Below are positions 1-11,412 of a stretch of DNA of 64,000 nucleotides, in pieces. The notes beneath the pieces are model-generated. The model worked only from the letters and a program-made list of their open reading frames with translations. It ran no database searches and had not been told where the DNA came from. The DNA is from Astropecten irregularis (Eukaryota; Echinodermata; Asteroidea; Paxillosida; Astropectinidae), in assembly GCA_963971285.1 (NCBI GenBank), contig OZ020254.1:1364001-1428000 (forward strand), given 5' to 3'. Positions within the stretch are counted from its first letter, which is position 1. Each line of letters opens with the position of its first letter. Made by a program: the position numbers and the translations under genes.

Positions 1-70
1 TACCACATTGTACACTTGTTTCATCTCTCTAGCTGATTCGGGTTTTTTGGTTTTCCTCCGTTAAACTTAC

Positions 71-3000
71 GAAAAAGCGTTGTAGAGAAATTCAAAGGTT
101 CCACTAGCATCGATTGGTATCGTATTGTCCACTTGTTCCGATGTATCCACATTCAGGATGACCTTAAACTCCCAGGTCTGTTGACAACAGGAAAGGAGAG
201 ACAAAGAGTTAATCGTCATCCTTCTTAGGTTACAAATTTAAGGACCAATGTTACTTTCTGACTAGGGGCCTTTTCGAAACGGAGGCTAGGCTCTTATCCA
301 TAAGCTGAAAATATGGGTGTGGTTTTTCATTGGAGCTGAAGCTCTGTTTTCCCTTTCAAACCAGAGAATCTACATCTGGGGTGTGTTTTGGCAACCCGAA
401 CCTTGGACATATTTCTGCGTTGGTTATTGGTTCAACGGCGACTTTGGTTCCGCTTCAATGACGTCATTGGTTCAACGGAATGAGAACCGAGGGAAAGGAT
501 TGGTTTATGGTCGGTCACTCCAACATGGCAACATGACCTGCAGGTCCAACGCCATTTTTGTTTACATTTTGAAAAAAGTATTTGGCGCCGTCCCTCCCGA
601 CTATGTTTCAGTTCATCAAGAGTGACATCAGAAACACTTTCCTACTAAAATGCGCCCCTTGACAACTGACAACAGTAAAAAAAACCAAAAAGGAGCAGTT
701 TCATACCTGATGACACTGAAGCTGGGTCAAGGTTCCCGGATCAGTTATTAGGTCACAGGCAGGAGCGTTTTCAATTCCGCCGTCTGGCTGGTAGACGATT
801 TTTTCTAGACTGTGGTTGGGATTCTCGGGAATATAGGTGAAGTTGCCCGGACGGTAGCTGATCATTTGATTCGCATCATCCACCACTGTCCGAAATCTGA
901 ATCAAAATCAAAATTAAACGGCTCCCTTAGATAATAAAGATAATTCCTTTGGGCTATTTTATGATACGTTCTCTCGGTCGAACATCCCGGCTTTTTTGGT
1001 TACTGAACAATGCTTGACAATGTGGCTGGAGTGAAAACAAGCACATGTAGTACAATGTGCTGGAGTGTGCTTACATTGTGCTTACACAATAACTTATTGC
1101 CGACCAACAGAATACCCCAAAATGAGAACTTAATTACTGTCAAAATTCTTCAGCGTGGTAATCTTCTGAAATTTGAAAGTGATTTGCATTGCCCTATTTT
1201 GCTGAGACTTCCCTTTTAATAAGTGACTGTGATATTAAAAACTTTTGTAAAATAGGGCTAGTATTAAAACAAAAAGTCTATGGGACAGTGCTTGAGTCTG
1301 GATAGGTTTGGGAAGCATTGGGTTGTAACATTGTAGGGGCTTTACCACTGGGGGGACTGAATCATTAACGATGTGTGGTAAATTGTGGTATGTACATGTA
1401 GGTGGGTTGGGGCAGGTATAGGGTAGGGTTTTGGTAGACTAAGGGCTGGGGCAGAAATTCACTCCTTTTCAAATTCACTCCTTTTCAAGACAGAGGGTCA
1501 GGCTCAGGCTCCAGCTCCATTTTGTGAATCCATTCTAAAATAACAGACATCAAAATAGAGGTTTTTGGCTGTGGTTTGGAAGTAGATTTTCTGGTTTGAA
1601 AAGAAAAACAGAGCTTCAGCTTCAATGAAATGACAATGTATATTTCCAGCATATGGATGACTGATTCGAAGCCCGAGCCTGAAACTCCATTTCGAAAAGG
1701 CCGCTAGTTCCCTTTACAAGCTGGATCAATGGGCATTTACGAAACTGAGGCTTAGGCTCCGGCTCTAGCTCTTACATAAATCTGCTGAAAATATAGGTTG
1801 TGGTTTTTCACTGACGCTGAAACACTGTTTTCCTTTTCAAACCAGAGAATGTATTTCAGAACCACAGCCAAAAGCCTCTATTCTGATATCAGTTATTTAA
1901 GAATGGATTAACAAAATGGAGCCGGAGCCCGAGACGGAGCCTGAGCCTCCGTTTCGTAAACGTCCATAGAATGGAAGTCAAGAGCAAGGGCGTGTCGCCG
2001 TATACGTACTTGATGTGAAGGGCAGCCTGTTCAGGAACTGGATTATTTTCTTCGTCATAAACTGTAGACACACGGGCAAACTTGAGGATGGGCTGGATCA
2101 GGGCAGTGGAGCTGATCAGGAACTTAGCCAGAGCCGTTCGGGATATCCGCCAGATCAACTCGATATGCGACTGCACAAATGACACCCCTTGACCACAACA
2201 ACGCCCCAAGGAAAAACAACAAGATTATCAACTCCTTGGAAATTTGAATTTTATTCATTTCACAAGTCAGAAAGAACAAAATTCAATTTAAGGTACAATA
2301 CATGATTGGTAAAGGTCACATGACAGCACTTATACTTTGATTGGGCCACACGACGAATCCAAAGAAAGGCTCCAGCTTCGCCATGTATCTCGAGCCCTTC
2401 ATTTCATTTAGGACACAAAATGGCAGTAGCAAAATAAAACCCAAGCCTAGCCTCAAGCCAGGTTTCGTAAAGGCCCTAACAATCAATTTCTTGACCCTTA
2501 CCTCCAGTGTTATCATCCACGTCTTTGGGTCTGACGTTGGTGGCATACAGCTTGGTACGATATTCTATCTCATCGGTGGTGACGCTGGACAGATCCCAGA
2601 TTTCATTCTCCTGATTTGAATCCTTGCAGTCAAAAAATGTGGCCATGCTCCCAGTGAAGGTGATCTTGTCATTCCTCATGATGCTATCATCTTGTGGGAT
2701 TAGAAGAAATTAAGTTGATTTTAAGAATTTGCACTAGCAAATATCCCAAATGCAAACTCAATGTTATCTTTTTAAAGGTAAAATCATACTTTGGTTTTTT
2801 GTGAAAGAAATGCAGATTTATTGGCGAACATGTAAAGACAGATACTGTAATATCTGTGAAATTGTCAGTCCTATACGGTGCCACTGCCCACCTTTTGAGG
2901 AAACAGCGAAAAATGCCCACAGTATTTAAAAAAAATATGTTCACCGTTACTTTTAATCTTTATAAGATCAATTGTTTTGGGTCATTGGTTGTACTCTTTT

Positions 3001-6000
3001 TCTGGATAAATACCGCATTTCAGGCAGAAAACAATTAACGGAATGCTTCTACCATCTGTATACCCTGTAAGTTGTTGGTAAATGATTTCACTTTTGACTT
3101 TGCCCTTAATTCATGAGAAATGCATATTCCATGATTACATAATCGCAACAGATGGCACATCATTGTAAAGATGAATAATCACGCTTTCCAATGATACCAG
3201 TTTTACTGTTCATAGATCAGTAACAAACAAGATATCATCCTTCAAACTTGAGTTCCAGAACTTTTTTTGAAAAGTTTTCTATGGCAACAAGCAGTGGTCC
3301 CATTTGAAATGTGGGACCGACTGGTGGGAGATTGTGAGGCGTATTATGAGAAAGCAACACTTACCAGCCATGTCGCCCTTTGTGAAGCTGTTAAAGAGGT
3401 TCTTATTGTTCAAGTCAGTAGCGTCCTTGTTATCGAAGTACGTATTGCTGAAGTAGGTGTCCCAATCGGCATCCTGGTACACACTGGAACAGTCAGAGGT
3501 GCGGCTCATCACCAAGTCACCTGAAAAACAAAATGGCCGTGTTTCAGAGCAGGATAAGGAAAGTTCTACTGGGATGTGATAAAACAATCTAGGTCATGTC
3601 ATGCTACTTCTAACGCTTATACATTTGCAACAAATACATCAACATTTTAAGATTAATATCTAATGGTGGCATACGGTATACAGGGTGTCCCAGAAAAACA
3701 ACAACAATGTGTTGGGACCCATTATGTTGAAACTAAACTGTTTATCACTTTCAGACATGTGATACAACCATGGCGAATTGAAAGAGTACTCCTTTAAAAC
3801 AACTTAACAAGGATAACACGCATAGTGGTCAATACGCACATACATGAAATGTGTATGAAAGAAAGATGAAAATCGGGTTTTGAGGTTGGGTAATTCAGTG
3901 TTAGTTTTTTCACTCAATTTCAGTCCAATTTTGCTTAAATTCTACATGGTGATAGCCAAGATATGGCTGTATCATATATCTGAATCTGAGAACAGTTCTC
4001 AACACAAAGTGTTGAATTTTTTGGGGGACACCATGTATAGTCAGGGTTCCTGACCTGTTAAATCATCCACTGGCAGGGCATCCAGATTGAACCTGTACTC
4101 TTGGAAGTCCATGATCCAGATCTCCTTGGTGCCTACGGTCGTTTGGACATTGAGTGTCAGTGTGACTTGTCCGCCCTCTACATCAAATGTATCCTTAGTA
4201 ACTTGTCCCATGACTGAAACAAAATAAGCCAAACAAAAATACAGTTAATCATCAATTAACCACAAGGGAAACTGACTGAATTTTAAAGTCATTGAATTAC
4301 TTACTTACTTGGATTTACTTGGATGTAGAGACGTAAAGCTGAACAAAGAAAAATTGACTGGAGCGGGATTCGAACCGTTAATTTGAAACTATCCATTTTA
4401 GATATTCTGGAAAAAATTCCACTGATGACCATTACAGAAAAAGGGTTATAGCCTGTGAGTTACCTAATTAGTGGATAGAAATTATGATGAACTTCAATCT
4501 CAGCTGTACATGTATAACACTGGGGTAGCACTAGCATATCTGAAAAGTGATATTTTCAGTGTTTTTTTACAATAATACAATTTGAATACAGTGGCAGCAA
4601 TTTATCTCAAAACGCCCTCTGCTGCTTCCATAGTACACAAGTGATGGTCGTCAGTGGAATTCTTGCTAAATATTCTGCTGAACAATAATGCAACATTGGT
4701 GAAAGCACCATCTCTATGTGAAGTAGTGTACACACACAGACTAGGATTTAGAGAACAAATTGCACATAAGAGGATATACATCTCACTGCATATAGGCCTA
4801 AGTGACAGATATAATATGGACAAATAAATCTTGCCTCTTCCTATAGCTACTGGGATTTCTACATAACATTTTGTTTCCTAAAAAGCAATTTTGAGTACCA
4901 AAGCCACTGGAAGAAATTTCTTTATTAAGTTAAATTCTTATAAAATCACAAGAAAATATGAGCAATAATCATTCTTAAGCACCAATAAAAGCATTTTCTC
5001 CCAAGCTGGTCTCCTATTATGAAGAATTATTTAAGAATATGCAAACAATTATATAGGATTCCAAAAAAGGTTTTAAATACCTTTATTAACCTTTTTGAAA
5101 AATCAATGTGGAAATGTTATGCCAAGTGGTGAGAAAAAACTTTAATAAAACAAATCAATTTCAACCCTAGAATATAACTGAAAACTAAAGCAGTAATTGT
5201 GGACAAGTGGTTCCAAAAACTATAAAAGAAAGGACAAGTGGTTTCTAAAACTATAAAGTTATAGGGGTTAGTGTAGTTTACGCCACCCATATTATTTTCA
5301 GTATTTATTTACCTTCTTCTGTTCCAAAATGAGATTCGTTACTTAAAGCAAATTTATTCATGGGTCCTGTAAACCCTAAAATGAACTTATTGCGGCAATA
5401 TTTCAGTGAAAACAAAACAGTTTCTTACCCAAATAAATACTGAAAATAATATGGGTGGCGTAAACTACACTAATGCCAAGTTGGGGGAAAGGAAAGCTAC
5501 TTTTTTATAGCTTCTACTGCTCCCAAACGATATTTTGACTTCCAGCAACTGTTCCCGAGTCCTTAAATTAAACCCTAGATTGAAGAAATGTAGCCAATAG
5601 GCCTATTTCAGTGAAAAATTACAATCGACAATGTTTTTGAAACCACTTGTCCGGCCTTTCCTTTATAGTTTTAGGAACCACTTGTCCATACCACTAAAGC
5701 AATGATACAGTTACAGGCAAATGACATATAGGCTCTAGACACAAGAAAATTGGAACAATTCCACTTTTGTAGTGTTCAATAACTGACCTCATACACAAGT
5801 CATGGTCAGTTCTTATGCTCCAAAAAAGTGAATCTGAAATTGTGAATTATTTCGAATTGTTAGAATTACTTTGAAAACAAAGGCCTATCCGAAGATGCTA
5901 AAACTAGGATTTTAATCAAATTTGTGAGAAAACATACTACTACATAGGGCCCACTGGTGGTCATGAATTGATGCCATCTGCGAATTATTACCTTACTTGC

Positions 6001-6237
6001 GGCTCCAAGGCTAAATCCATTAAATATCACTTAAAAGCAAATTAAGCCAAATTCCCGTCCCGATTAAAAAACGGATCAGGTTGCTCAAATTATGGATTCG
6101 TTACTGGATTTACGAGACAAACCTGCGAATCTGTTGTCCTCGTTGTCCTGCGAAATATCCTCCCCAAATTCCGCCAGAGTTCCGGAGACGGTCATCAGCA
6201 CCAGGACGAAGACGATGCACCTACCGTCGATATCCAT
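71..6237 (-). CDS. Secreted protein of unrecognised family, 5' part (seven exons, gene runs off the left edge)
   Basis: Seven exons on the minus strand at 6237-6123, 4213-4055, 3520-3365, 2690-2502, 2187-2010, 896-707 and 177-71. All have GT-AG sites and the phases agree (1,1,1,1,2,0, then 2 at the edge). The ATG at 6237 opens a signal peptide: MDID, then a hydrophobic run CIVFVLVLMTVSG and a likely cleavage after LA. The next stretch is acidic (residues 23-38). About 365 residues are visible. They have the look of extracellular beta-sheet repeats (for example VTLTLNVQ, FKVILNVD) with few cysteines (DCSS, FDCK, ACDL, LQCH) and one hydrophobic stretch near IELIWRISRT. No domain was recognised, so no function is given. 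The acceptor of exon 5 is CAAG/GGGTG; the nearby CAG at about 2175 would break the phase. The 3' exons lie beyond position 1. Confidence 0.75.
267..385 (+). mobile_element. A-family MITE, truncated copy
   Basis: It has the GGGCCTTTTCGAAACGGAGG end and the CTGAAAATAT... GTGGTTTTTCATTG... AACCAGAGAATCTAC body, but no right end. Other copies are at 1480-1705, 1734-1971, 9617-9831, 21279-21510, 46290-46606, 55247-55398 and 58589-58832. Confidence 0.75.
1480..1705 (-). mobile_element. A-family MITE
   Basis: Body in reverse orientation (GTAGATTTTCTGGTTTGAAAA, then CAGAGCTTCAGCTTCAATGA), ending CATTTCGAAAAGGCC. Confidence 0.8.
1734..1971 (+). mobile_element. A-family MITE, full length
   Basis: Both ends are present: GGGCATTTACGAAACTGAGG and CCTCCGTTTCGTAAACGTCC. 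It lies 29 bp from the previous copy, in opposite orientation. Confidence 0.85.
2340..2479 (+). mobile_element. B-family MITE, partial
   Basis: Shares ATGTATCTCGAGCCCTTCAT, AAAATGGCAGTAGC and CCAGGTTTCGTAAAGGCCC with copies at 23703-23921, 41642-41853 and 61868-62091. It lies right beside the end of exon 4 of the secreted-protein gene. Confidence 0.78.
2770..3090 (+). mobile_element. C-family MITE (TTAAAGGTAATATCATACTTTGG ends)
   Basis: Full element with a degraded right end; body AGAAATGCAGATT, CAGTCCTATACGGTGCCA, CTGGATAAATACCGC and TATACCCTGTAAGTTG. In an intron of the secreted-protein gene. The call string names the family consensus end. Confidence 0.8.
4245..4390 (-). mobile_element. 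S1 tRNA-derived SINE copy
   Basis: Reverse copy with GACTGGAGCGGGATTCGAAC (a B-box-like end of a tRNA) and the AACCACAAGGGAAACTGACT block shared by 25785-26035 and 62365-62490. Confidence 0.65.
5192..5695. mobile_element. Inverted-repeat element of the GGACAAGTGG family
   Basis: The ends AGTAATTGTGGACAAGTGG and its complement are inverted, and the motif GGACAAGTGGTTCC is repeated inside each arm. The interior sentence CTGCTCCCAAACGATATT is shared with 27660-27680. It is interrupted by a second MITE at 5269-5472 and lies in intron 1 of the secreted-protein gene. Confidence 0.75.
5269..5472. mobile_element. MITE with TA target duplication, nested
   Basis: About 45-bp inverted ends starting GTGTAGTTTACGCCACCC, bordered by TA on both sides, as in Tc1/mariner-type insertions. 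It is inserted in the 5192-5695 element. Confidence 0.8.
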
Positions 6238-6922
6238 CGTTGGCCCGGTCAACATCAACGAACGGCCACGGTGAAATAATAATGTCTAGCCGGGGCTAAC
6301 GTTTCACTTACTTTAGGGTGGGGATCAAATCGAGAAGAGCTTTGCAACTAGTACTAGACCACACCCTATAGACACCCCAAAGCAAAATGACCTACCACGA
6401 GGGCAAACCGTTGGTTTTATACTGGCTCTGGTGTAACATGCTGAGTTTGTCTCTGTATACTGAGTTTGCAGATAATCACTCACGAGTGGTTGAACCATAA
6501 ACGCGGGAAAATACGGTCTGGAAACCTGCCCACGCATGGGCAAATGGCGCGAAAGACAAATTTGTCACGGGTGCAAATCGAGTATACAGTCCTGCGGTTC
6601 AACGACCAATCCCAGGGAAATTCCTAAGATGCATCTGATTGACATTCTAATTCTGCGGTGCTGGTTCTTTTGAGAAGTTTGCATTGATGATAGGGCGGTA
6701 AAATTCCCACGAATCTAATGCATTGTTATCTGTCTGCGCCTCATGCTAGAGGTTCGGTATATGAATTAAACACGTGGATGCAACAGGATAAGTATATATC
6801 TGCCACACCCCTCCCACAATTTCCCAACAAGCCACGCCCCACTCTTTCTATAAGCCTTTCGAAAACTCCACTGGCAATTAAGATAAAATTTAATATTGCG
6901 CAATATTAAAAAAGATCGTGGC

Positions 6923-7209
6923 TTAAAGATACAATCATACTTTGGTAACATACCGAAACAGAAAGTCTTCACAGATTTACCTATTACTTACAGGGTATAA
7001 AGATGATGATGGTAGAAACATACTGTTAAAATATTTCTGCCCGAAATGCTGTATTTATCCAGAAAAGAGTAAACCAATGACCAAAAAGAATGATCTTATC
7101 TGAAAATAACGATGAAAAGATCTTTAAAATACTGTGGCCGTTTTTCACTGATATTTTTGCCCATGAATCCTTTTTTTTTGACAAAACCCAAAGTATGATA
7201 TTACCTAAT
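6923..7209 (-). mobile_element. C-family MITE
   Basis: Reverse copy: ATCATACTTTGGTAACATAC at one end and CCCAAAGTATGATATTACC at the other. Confidence 0.82.
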
Positions 7210-7478
7210 GAAATCACTGCAAACTACCCTGAGTAATTCATAATTACTAATTATTTGTTCTCAACCCGCTTTTATTTCGTTGAGAAGTACCATTTATGCC
7301 TAGATAGTTTTTGAAATAAGTTCTGAGAACGAATAAATCTCTGGTAATTGTTTTAGTGGTAGGATGGCCTAATCACACAACCTATAGAGGGGAGACAGGT
7401 TCGTTTCAAGGGCATAGTGGGTGGGGTTAGTTAGGGACCACGCCCCCAGTTGGGATATACTTGATTTGCCATATTAGT

Positions 7479-7826
7479 GTTAAAGGTAATAATCATACTT
7501 TGTATTTTGTCAAAGAAATACAGATTCCTGGGCAAAAATATCAAGAAAGATACAGTAACAGTCATCTGTGTAAATTTCATTCCCATGCGGCGCCAACTTT
7601 TTGAGAAAACAGAGAAAAACGCCCACGGTATTTTTAAGAATCTTTTCACCATTATTTTTTATCTTTAAAAGATCAAAATTGTTTTTGGCCATTGTGTTTG
7701 ACTCTTTTCTGGATAAATACAGCATTTCAGGCAGAAATATGACGGTATGTTTCTACCATCACCATCTTTATACCCTGTAAATTGCAGATTTCTGTTTCGG
7801 TATGTTCAAAGTATGATAGCACCTTT
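7479..7826 (+). mobile_element. C-family MITE, full length
   Basis: Opens TTAAAGGTAATAATCATAC and closes AAAGTATGATAGCACCTTTAA; TTAA at both ends fits a TTAA target duplication. Confidence 0.85.
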
Positions 7827-7921
7827 AAAGCCAATAGAACACTTCTTTGTGTGAAATGTTACCACGAGAATATTGCATTTTAAAACCTATTTTGCATGTT
7901 CTTGTCCTCTTGTCATTTAAC

Positions 7922-8335
7922 CTTTGAAAAAAGATCCTGCTAGGATCGAAACGTCAGGCCCTCCTAACTCCAAACATTTTATTTAACTAAAACAAGAATA
8001 CGAAATCAGACCATCATTTTCTTTTTCACTTTTTACTTTTCTTTCGTGTAAGTTTATTGCTGATCAGATTATAATTTTGGGCATTTAATAAAATGTGCAA
8101 AATATATACCATACCCTAAATAATAAACAGTACAGATGAAACAGAAACAAAATGAAAACAATTAAAAACTAAAGTGGCTCTTGACGAGAGATCAATCTGT
8201 TTTACATTTTTGATTTCAGCCTTTGATAAAGATCCTGCTAGGATCGAAATGCGCCAGGCCCTCCTAACTCTGAGCATCAGCCTTTGAGAAAGATCCTGCT
8301 AGGATTGAAACATCACACCCTCCTAACTCAAGTGT
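7922..8335 (+). repeat. D-family repeat, three partial copies
   Basis: The core AAGATCCTGCTAGGATCGAA appears at 7930, 8228 and (with ATTG) 8291, each followed by CAGGCCCTCCTAACTC or a variant. The GATCCTGCTAGGATC part is a 6-bp-arm hairpin. Also at 22795-22920, 26760-26860, 43842-44010, 45085-45260 and 61608-61775. Confidence 0.75.
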
Positions 8336-9616
8336 TTTAAATTTGATTATCATAATCAATTCACAGTACTGGCATAGCAACAGCAATAAAACATGAAATT
8401 TTGAAAAAGATGGTTAAAACAGTACTTAAAAATAGACTCAATCTAATCATTTAATCAATTTAAAAATACATGTATCAATGAGAGCAGAAATAAATAAAAG
8501 GTGCAAAAAATTGTTTGGGGGAGAAAAGGCCAAGTGTTTGAAGTCTGAATTACATACATGTAGTTGGCTGCCATGCAATTATTAAAAAACCACACAGACA
8601 TTTTGTATAACAAAGGTACTTATTTCCAACAATTATTATGTCTTATGACTTTAAGAAAGATTTGAGGCTTTGCATGATGACAATTGGTATGTGGATCGGT
8701 TTGCGGAAACACCATGTAAGAATCGTTCGTACTTTCGCACTTCTATATCGTTCGCACTTCTTGTAAGGTCTCAACGTTTCGACTAGCCTGGTCTAGTCCT
8801 CATAAGTCAAAAGTCTTATGACATTACTGTTAATTGTGCAAATCAACTTTGCAATTACACAATCAGTGAGATATTAAAATTACGATAAAACAATCTCCTT
8901 TCAGTAATCATAGAATTAAAAAACATAATTGATTTAAATGTTTAAGACACTAAAACAATTGTGTAATGATTCCTTGCTCAGTTCTAATTGGAAAAACTGC
9001 GTTTACACAAATTTATTGCAAAACTCCAAAACTACAAATATAAGAACTCCTTTTTAATAAGGGAATGATTTAATACATCTCATTAAGGTTAAATGTAAAA
9101 AATATTACTTTGATTAAAAAAATTCATATAAATGCCGGTACCAGTAAAAAATAAGATAAGACACTTAAATTCTTGTTCAAAAAGTACACATATAAGGGTA
9201 CTGGTATAAAAATACAAATTGTCTAAAATACTGTACATCCGAGAGAGAAATAGTCTTAAAAATGCTGATATTTATGAAGTGCTGTACTTCATATTGCCTA
9301 AATAGTTTGCCTTATTATTCGTTGAAAAACACAATTTTATGCAAATTACATGCTAAGTGGGAAAATATTTTGTTCAGCACTATCAGTCACAAGCAATGCA
9401 CATCCCTCTCGAATCTTGTTTGTCTACCCATTTTTTTATGATAAAGAAGTTTTGTGCTCAGATGGTGGTGCTTGCTCTTGTGCATACCGGTACCTGCACT
9501 TCCACCAGACTTAAACAAAGTTGTAGATCTGTGTTAGAAAGACACGGGTGCAAATTCTTCTAATTCCAGTACGTATCGAATATGGTTCTTTAATTCACTA
9601 AAACAAACGACCATTA

Positions 9617-9831
9617 TGGGCTTTTCGAAATGGAGGCTCAGGCTCAGCTTTGTCATCCGTACGCTGAAAATATAGGTTGTGGTTTTTCATTGAAGCTGAA
9701 GCTCTGATTTCCTTAGAGATTTCCTAGAGAATCTACTTCCGAACAGCAGCCAAAAGTCTACCCATTATTTTAGAATGGCCAGGATTCACGAAATGGTGGT
9801 GGAGCCTGAGCCTCCGTTTTGAAAAGGCCCT
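9617..9831 (+). mobile_element. A-family MITE, near 3' end of SH3PXD2
   Basis: Ends GGGCTTTTCGAAATGGAGG and CCTCCGTTTTGAAAAGGCCC, with TA next to each, suggesting a TA duplication. It lies about 140 bp past the Tks stop codon and may be in the 3' UTR. Confidence 0.82.
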
Positions 9832-9968
9832 ATCACAGACAATATCTGTGCATCCCGCAATGTTCCACTGCACTGAAGTTTGGCTCACAATTAGGAAGGG
9901 GACAGCCTGTACCTTTGATGTAATGAACGGTTTATAGGACACAGGGATGATAAGAACTTAGAGTGAGG

Positions 9969-11412
9969 CTAACACTTCTCCAGGTAGGTTGAAGGAGCCC
10001 ACCCTTCCTGGCCGTTGATGCAGACCAGCCACCAACCGCTTTCATTTTCTTCCAAGACCTCTACCTCAGCCCCTTCCCTGAAACTCAGCCCGTCATCATC
10101 CGAATTGTCAAAATCCGCTGTTGTGACGTAGGAAGGCTTTGTTTTGACAGGACCTCTCGAGGCACTAGGAGGGTTTAAGGCTTGGAACTTATTCTTCAGG
10201 TCGTTGACCTGGGTGTTGCTGCTGCTGCTGGAGAGCCGATTGACAGCTGGACTGCCATTGGTATCAAAGTTCGGCTTGCTATTGCGGTTAACCGGCGGCG
10301 GTCTTCCCTGGCCGACGCCGTTGCCTGCTGGTTTCAGCTTAGCGTGAGCATTCTTCAAAATGTCGGTGCCTCCACCAGACTGGGGCGGGGATGATTTATG
10401 TTTTGCCTGCAGTACATGCTTCAAAGCAGGAGCAACTGGCAGTGGTCTCCCCTGGTTGCCACCTGGCACGGGAACCGGTCTGAAAGCGCTGACGTGGTCA
10501 CTACCCCCGAGACCCGCGGGTTTGGGTACCGGCCGCGGGGCACCAGAACTGCCGAGGTGAGCATCGGGGGTTTTCCTCGCAGCGGGTGCCGGGGGTCGAG
10601 CGGAGCGAGGCGCGTTAGACTCCCCTGTCTCCTCATCCAGAGTTTCTGGTCTAAGCGGCCGCGGTCTGGCTCCTGCCACTGTTTCCTCCCTAGCTTCAAT
10701 GAATGTGGACGGTGCCCAGCCCTCGCGGTCACCTATCTTGACCAGCCACCAACCTGTGTCATTCTCTTGGATAACCTGCATTATGTGACAAAAAAACAAA
10801 TGTTGCACCATCATTTCAGGAAGTAAGCCACTTTGCTGATGCGCACATATGTGAACAATGATAATTGTTTTTATAAATGGACATGGTAATGTTCATTCAC
10901 TCAGCTTGGCATGAATGCTCATCCCCACAAATAATAATAACCGCTTTTATGTGGCGCAAATCACAATCAATGATGTCTCTATGTGCATATTACTATTATA
11001 CTCTGGTCATGCGATCATTGGGCTACATTGAGTACATTCCTGAAACAATCTCCACTCCCTGGGGAGTATACAGCCCCAGCTACTTTAAGCGCACAATGAC
11101 TAATCAAGCACACAAAGCCATCTCTACCCTCACAATTCAAGTACCTATTTACTCCTGGGTGAAGAGGAGCAATATGTGACAAAGCATCTTGCCCAAGGGA
11201 CCACACGCACTTACAGAAGAGATTACATGCTGTCAACGCAAACCTACCTTGAAACGCAATGCATTAAAGTATTTACTTACCTGCACTTTCTGACCACTTT
11301 GAAAGCTGATGCTATCGCCAGCATTATCAGAAAAATCGGCCACAGTGAAATGCTCTACAACGGTCTTCTTGACCGGTTTGGGCTTACGAGTGGCACCAGT
11401 CCTAACGGTCCT
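9969..11412 (-). CDS. SH3PXD2: SH3-3, proline-rich linker and C-terminal SH3-4 of SH3PXD2
   Basis: Exon 11412-11281 begins with a basic linker (KPKPVKK) and the first half of SH3-3 (HFTVADFSDNAGDSISF). The last exon starts VIQENDTGWWLVKIGDREGW and completes it. About 180 residues of Pro/Ser/Asn-rich linker follow, with candidate SH3 ligands such as PRPVPKPAG and GRPPPVNRN. The final SH3-4 has TADFDNSDDDG, ESGWWLV and EGWAPSTYLEKC at the extreme C terminus. An internal Pro-rich ligand plus several SH3 domains allows the self-binding known for p47phox-type organisers; that is inference here. Confidence 0.92.

Larger units (their letters stand above)
6238..9968. other. Intergenic region between the secreted-protein gene and the 3' end of SH3PXD2
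   Basis: Holds two C-family MITEs, three D units and one A-family MITE. 8340-9600 is AT-rich with no recognised element except a short stretch at 8690-8800 related to the 32094 MITE. No promoter motif was identified upstream of 6237. Confidence 0.7.

Noticed and set aside
317-625. 102-codon plus-strand frame
   Set aside because: It starts in an A-family repeat, has no splice-site or family support, and ends in another dispersed repeat.
10144-10826. Plus-strand frames of up to 142 codons
   Set aside because: Shadows of the last SH3PXD2 exon on the other strand.
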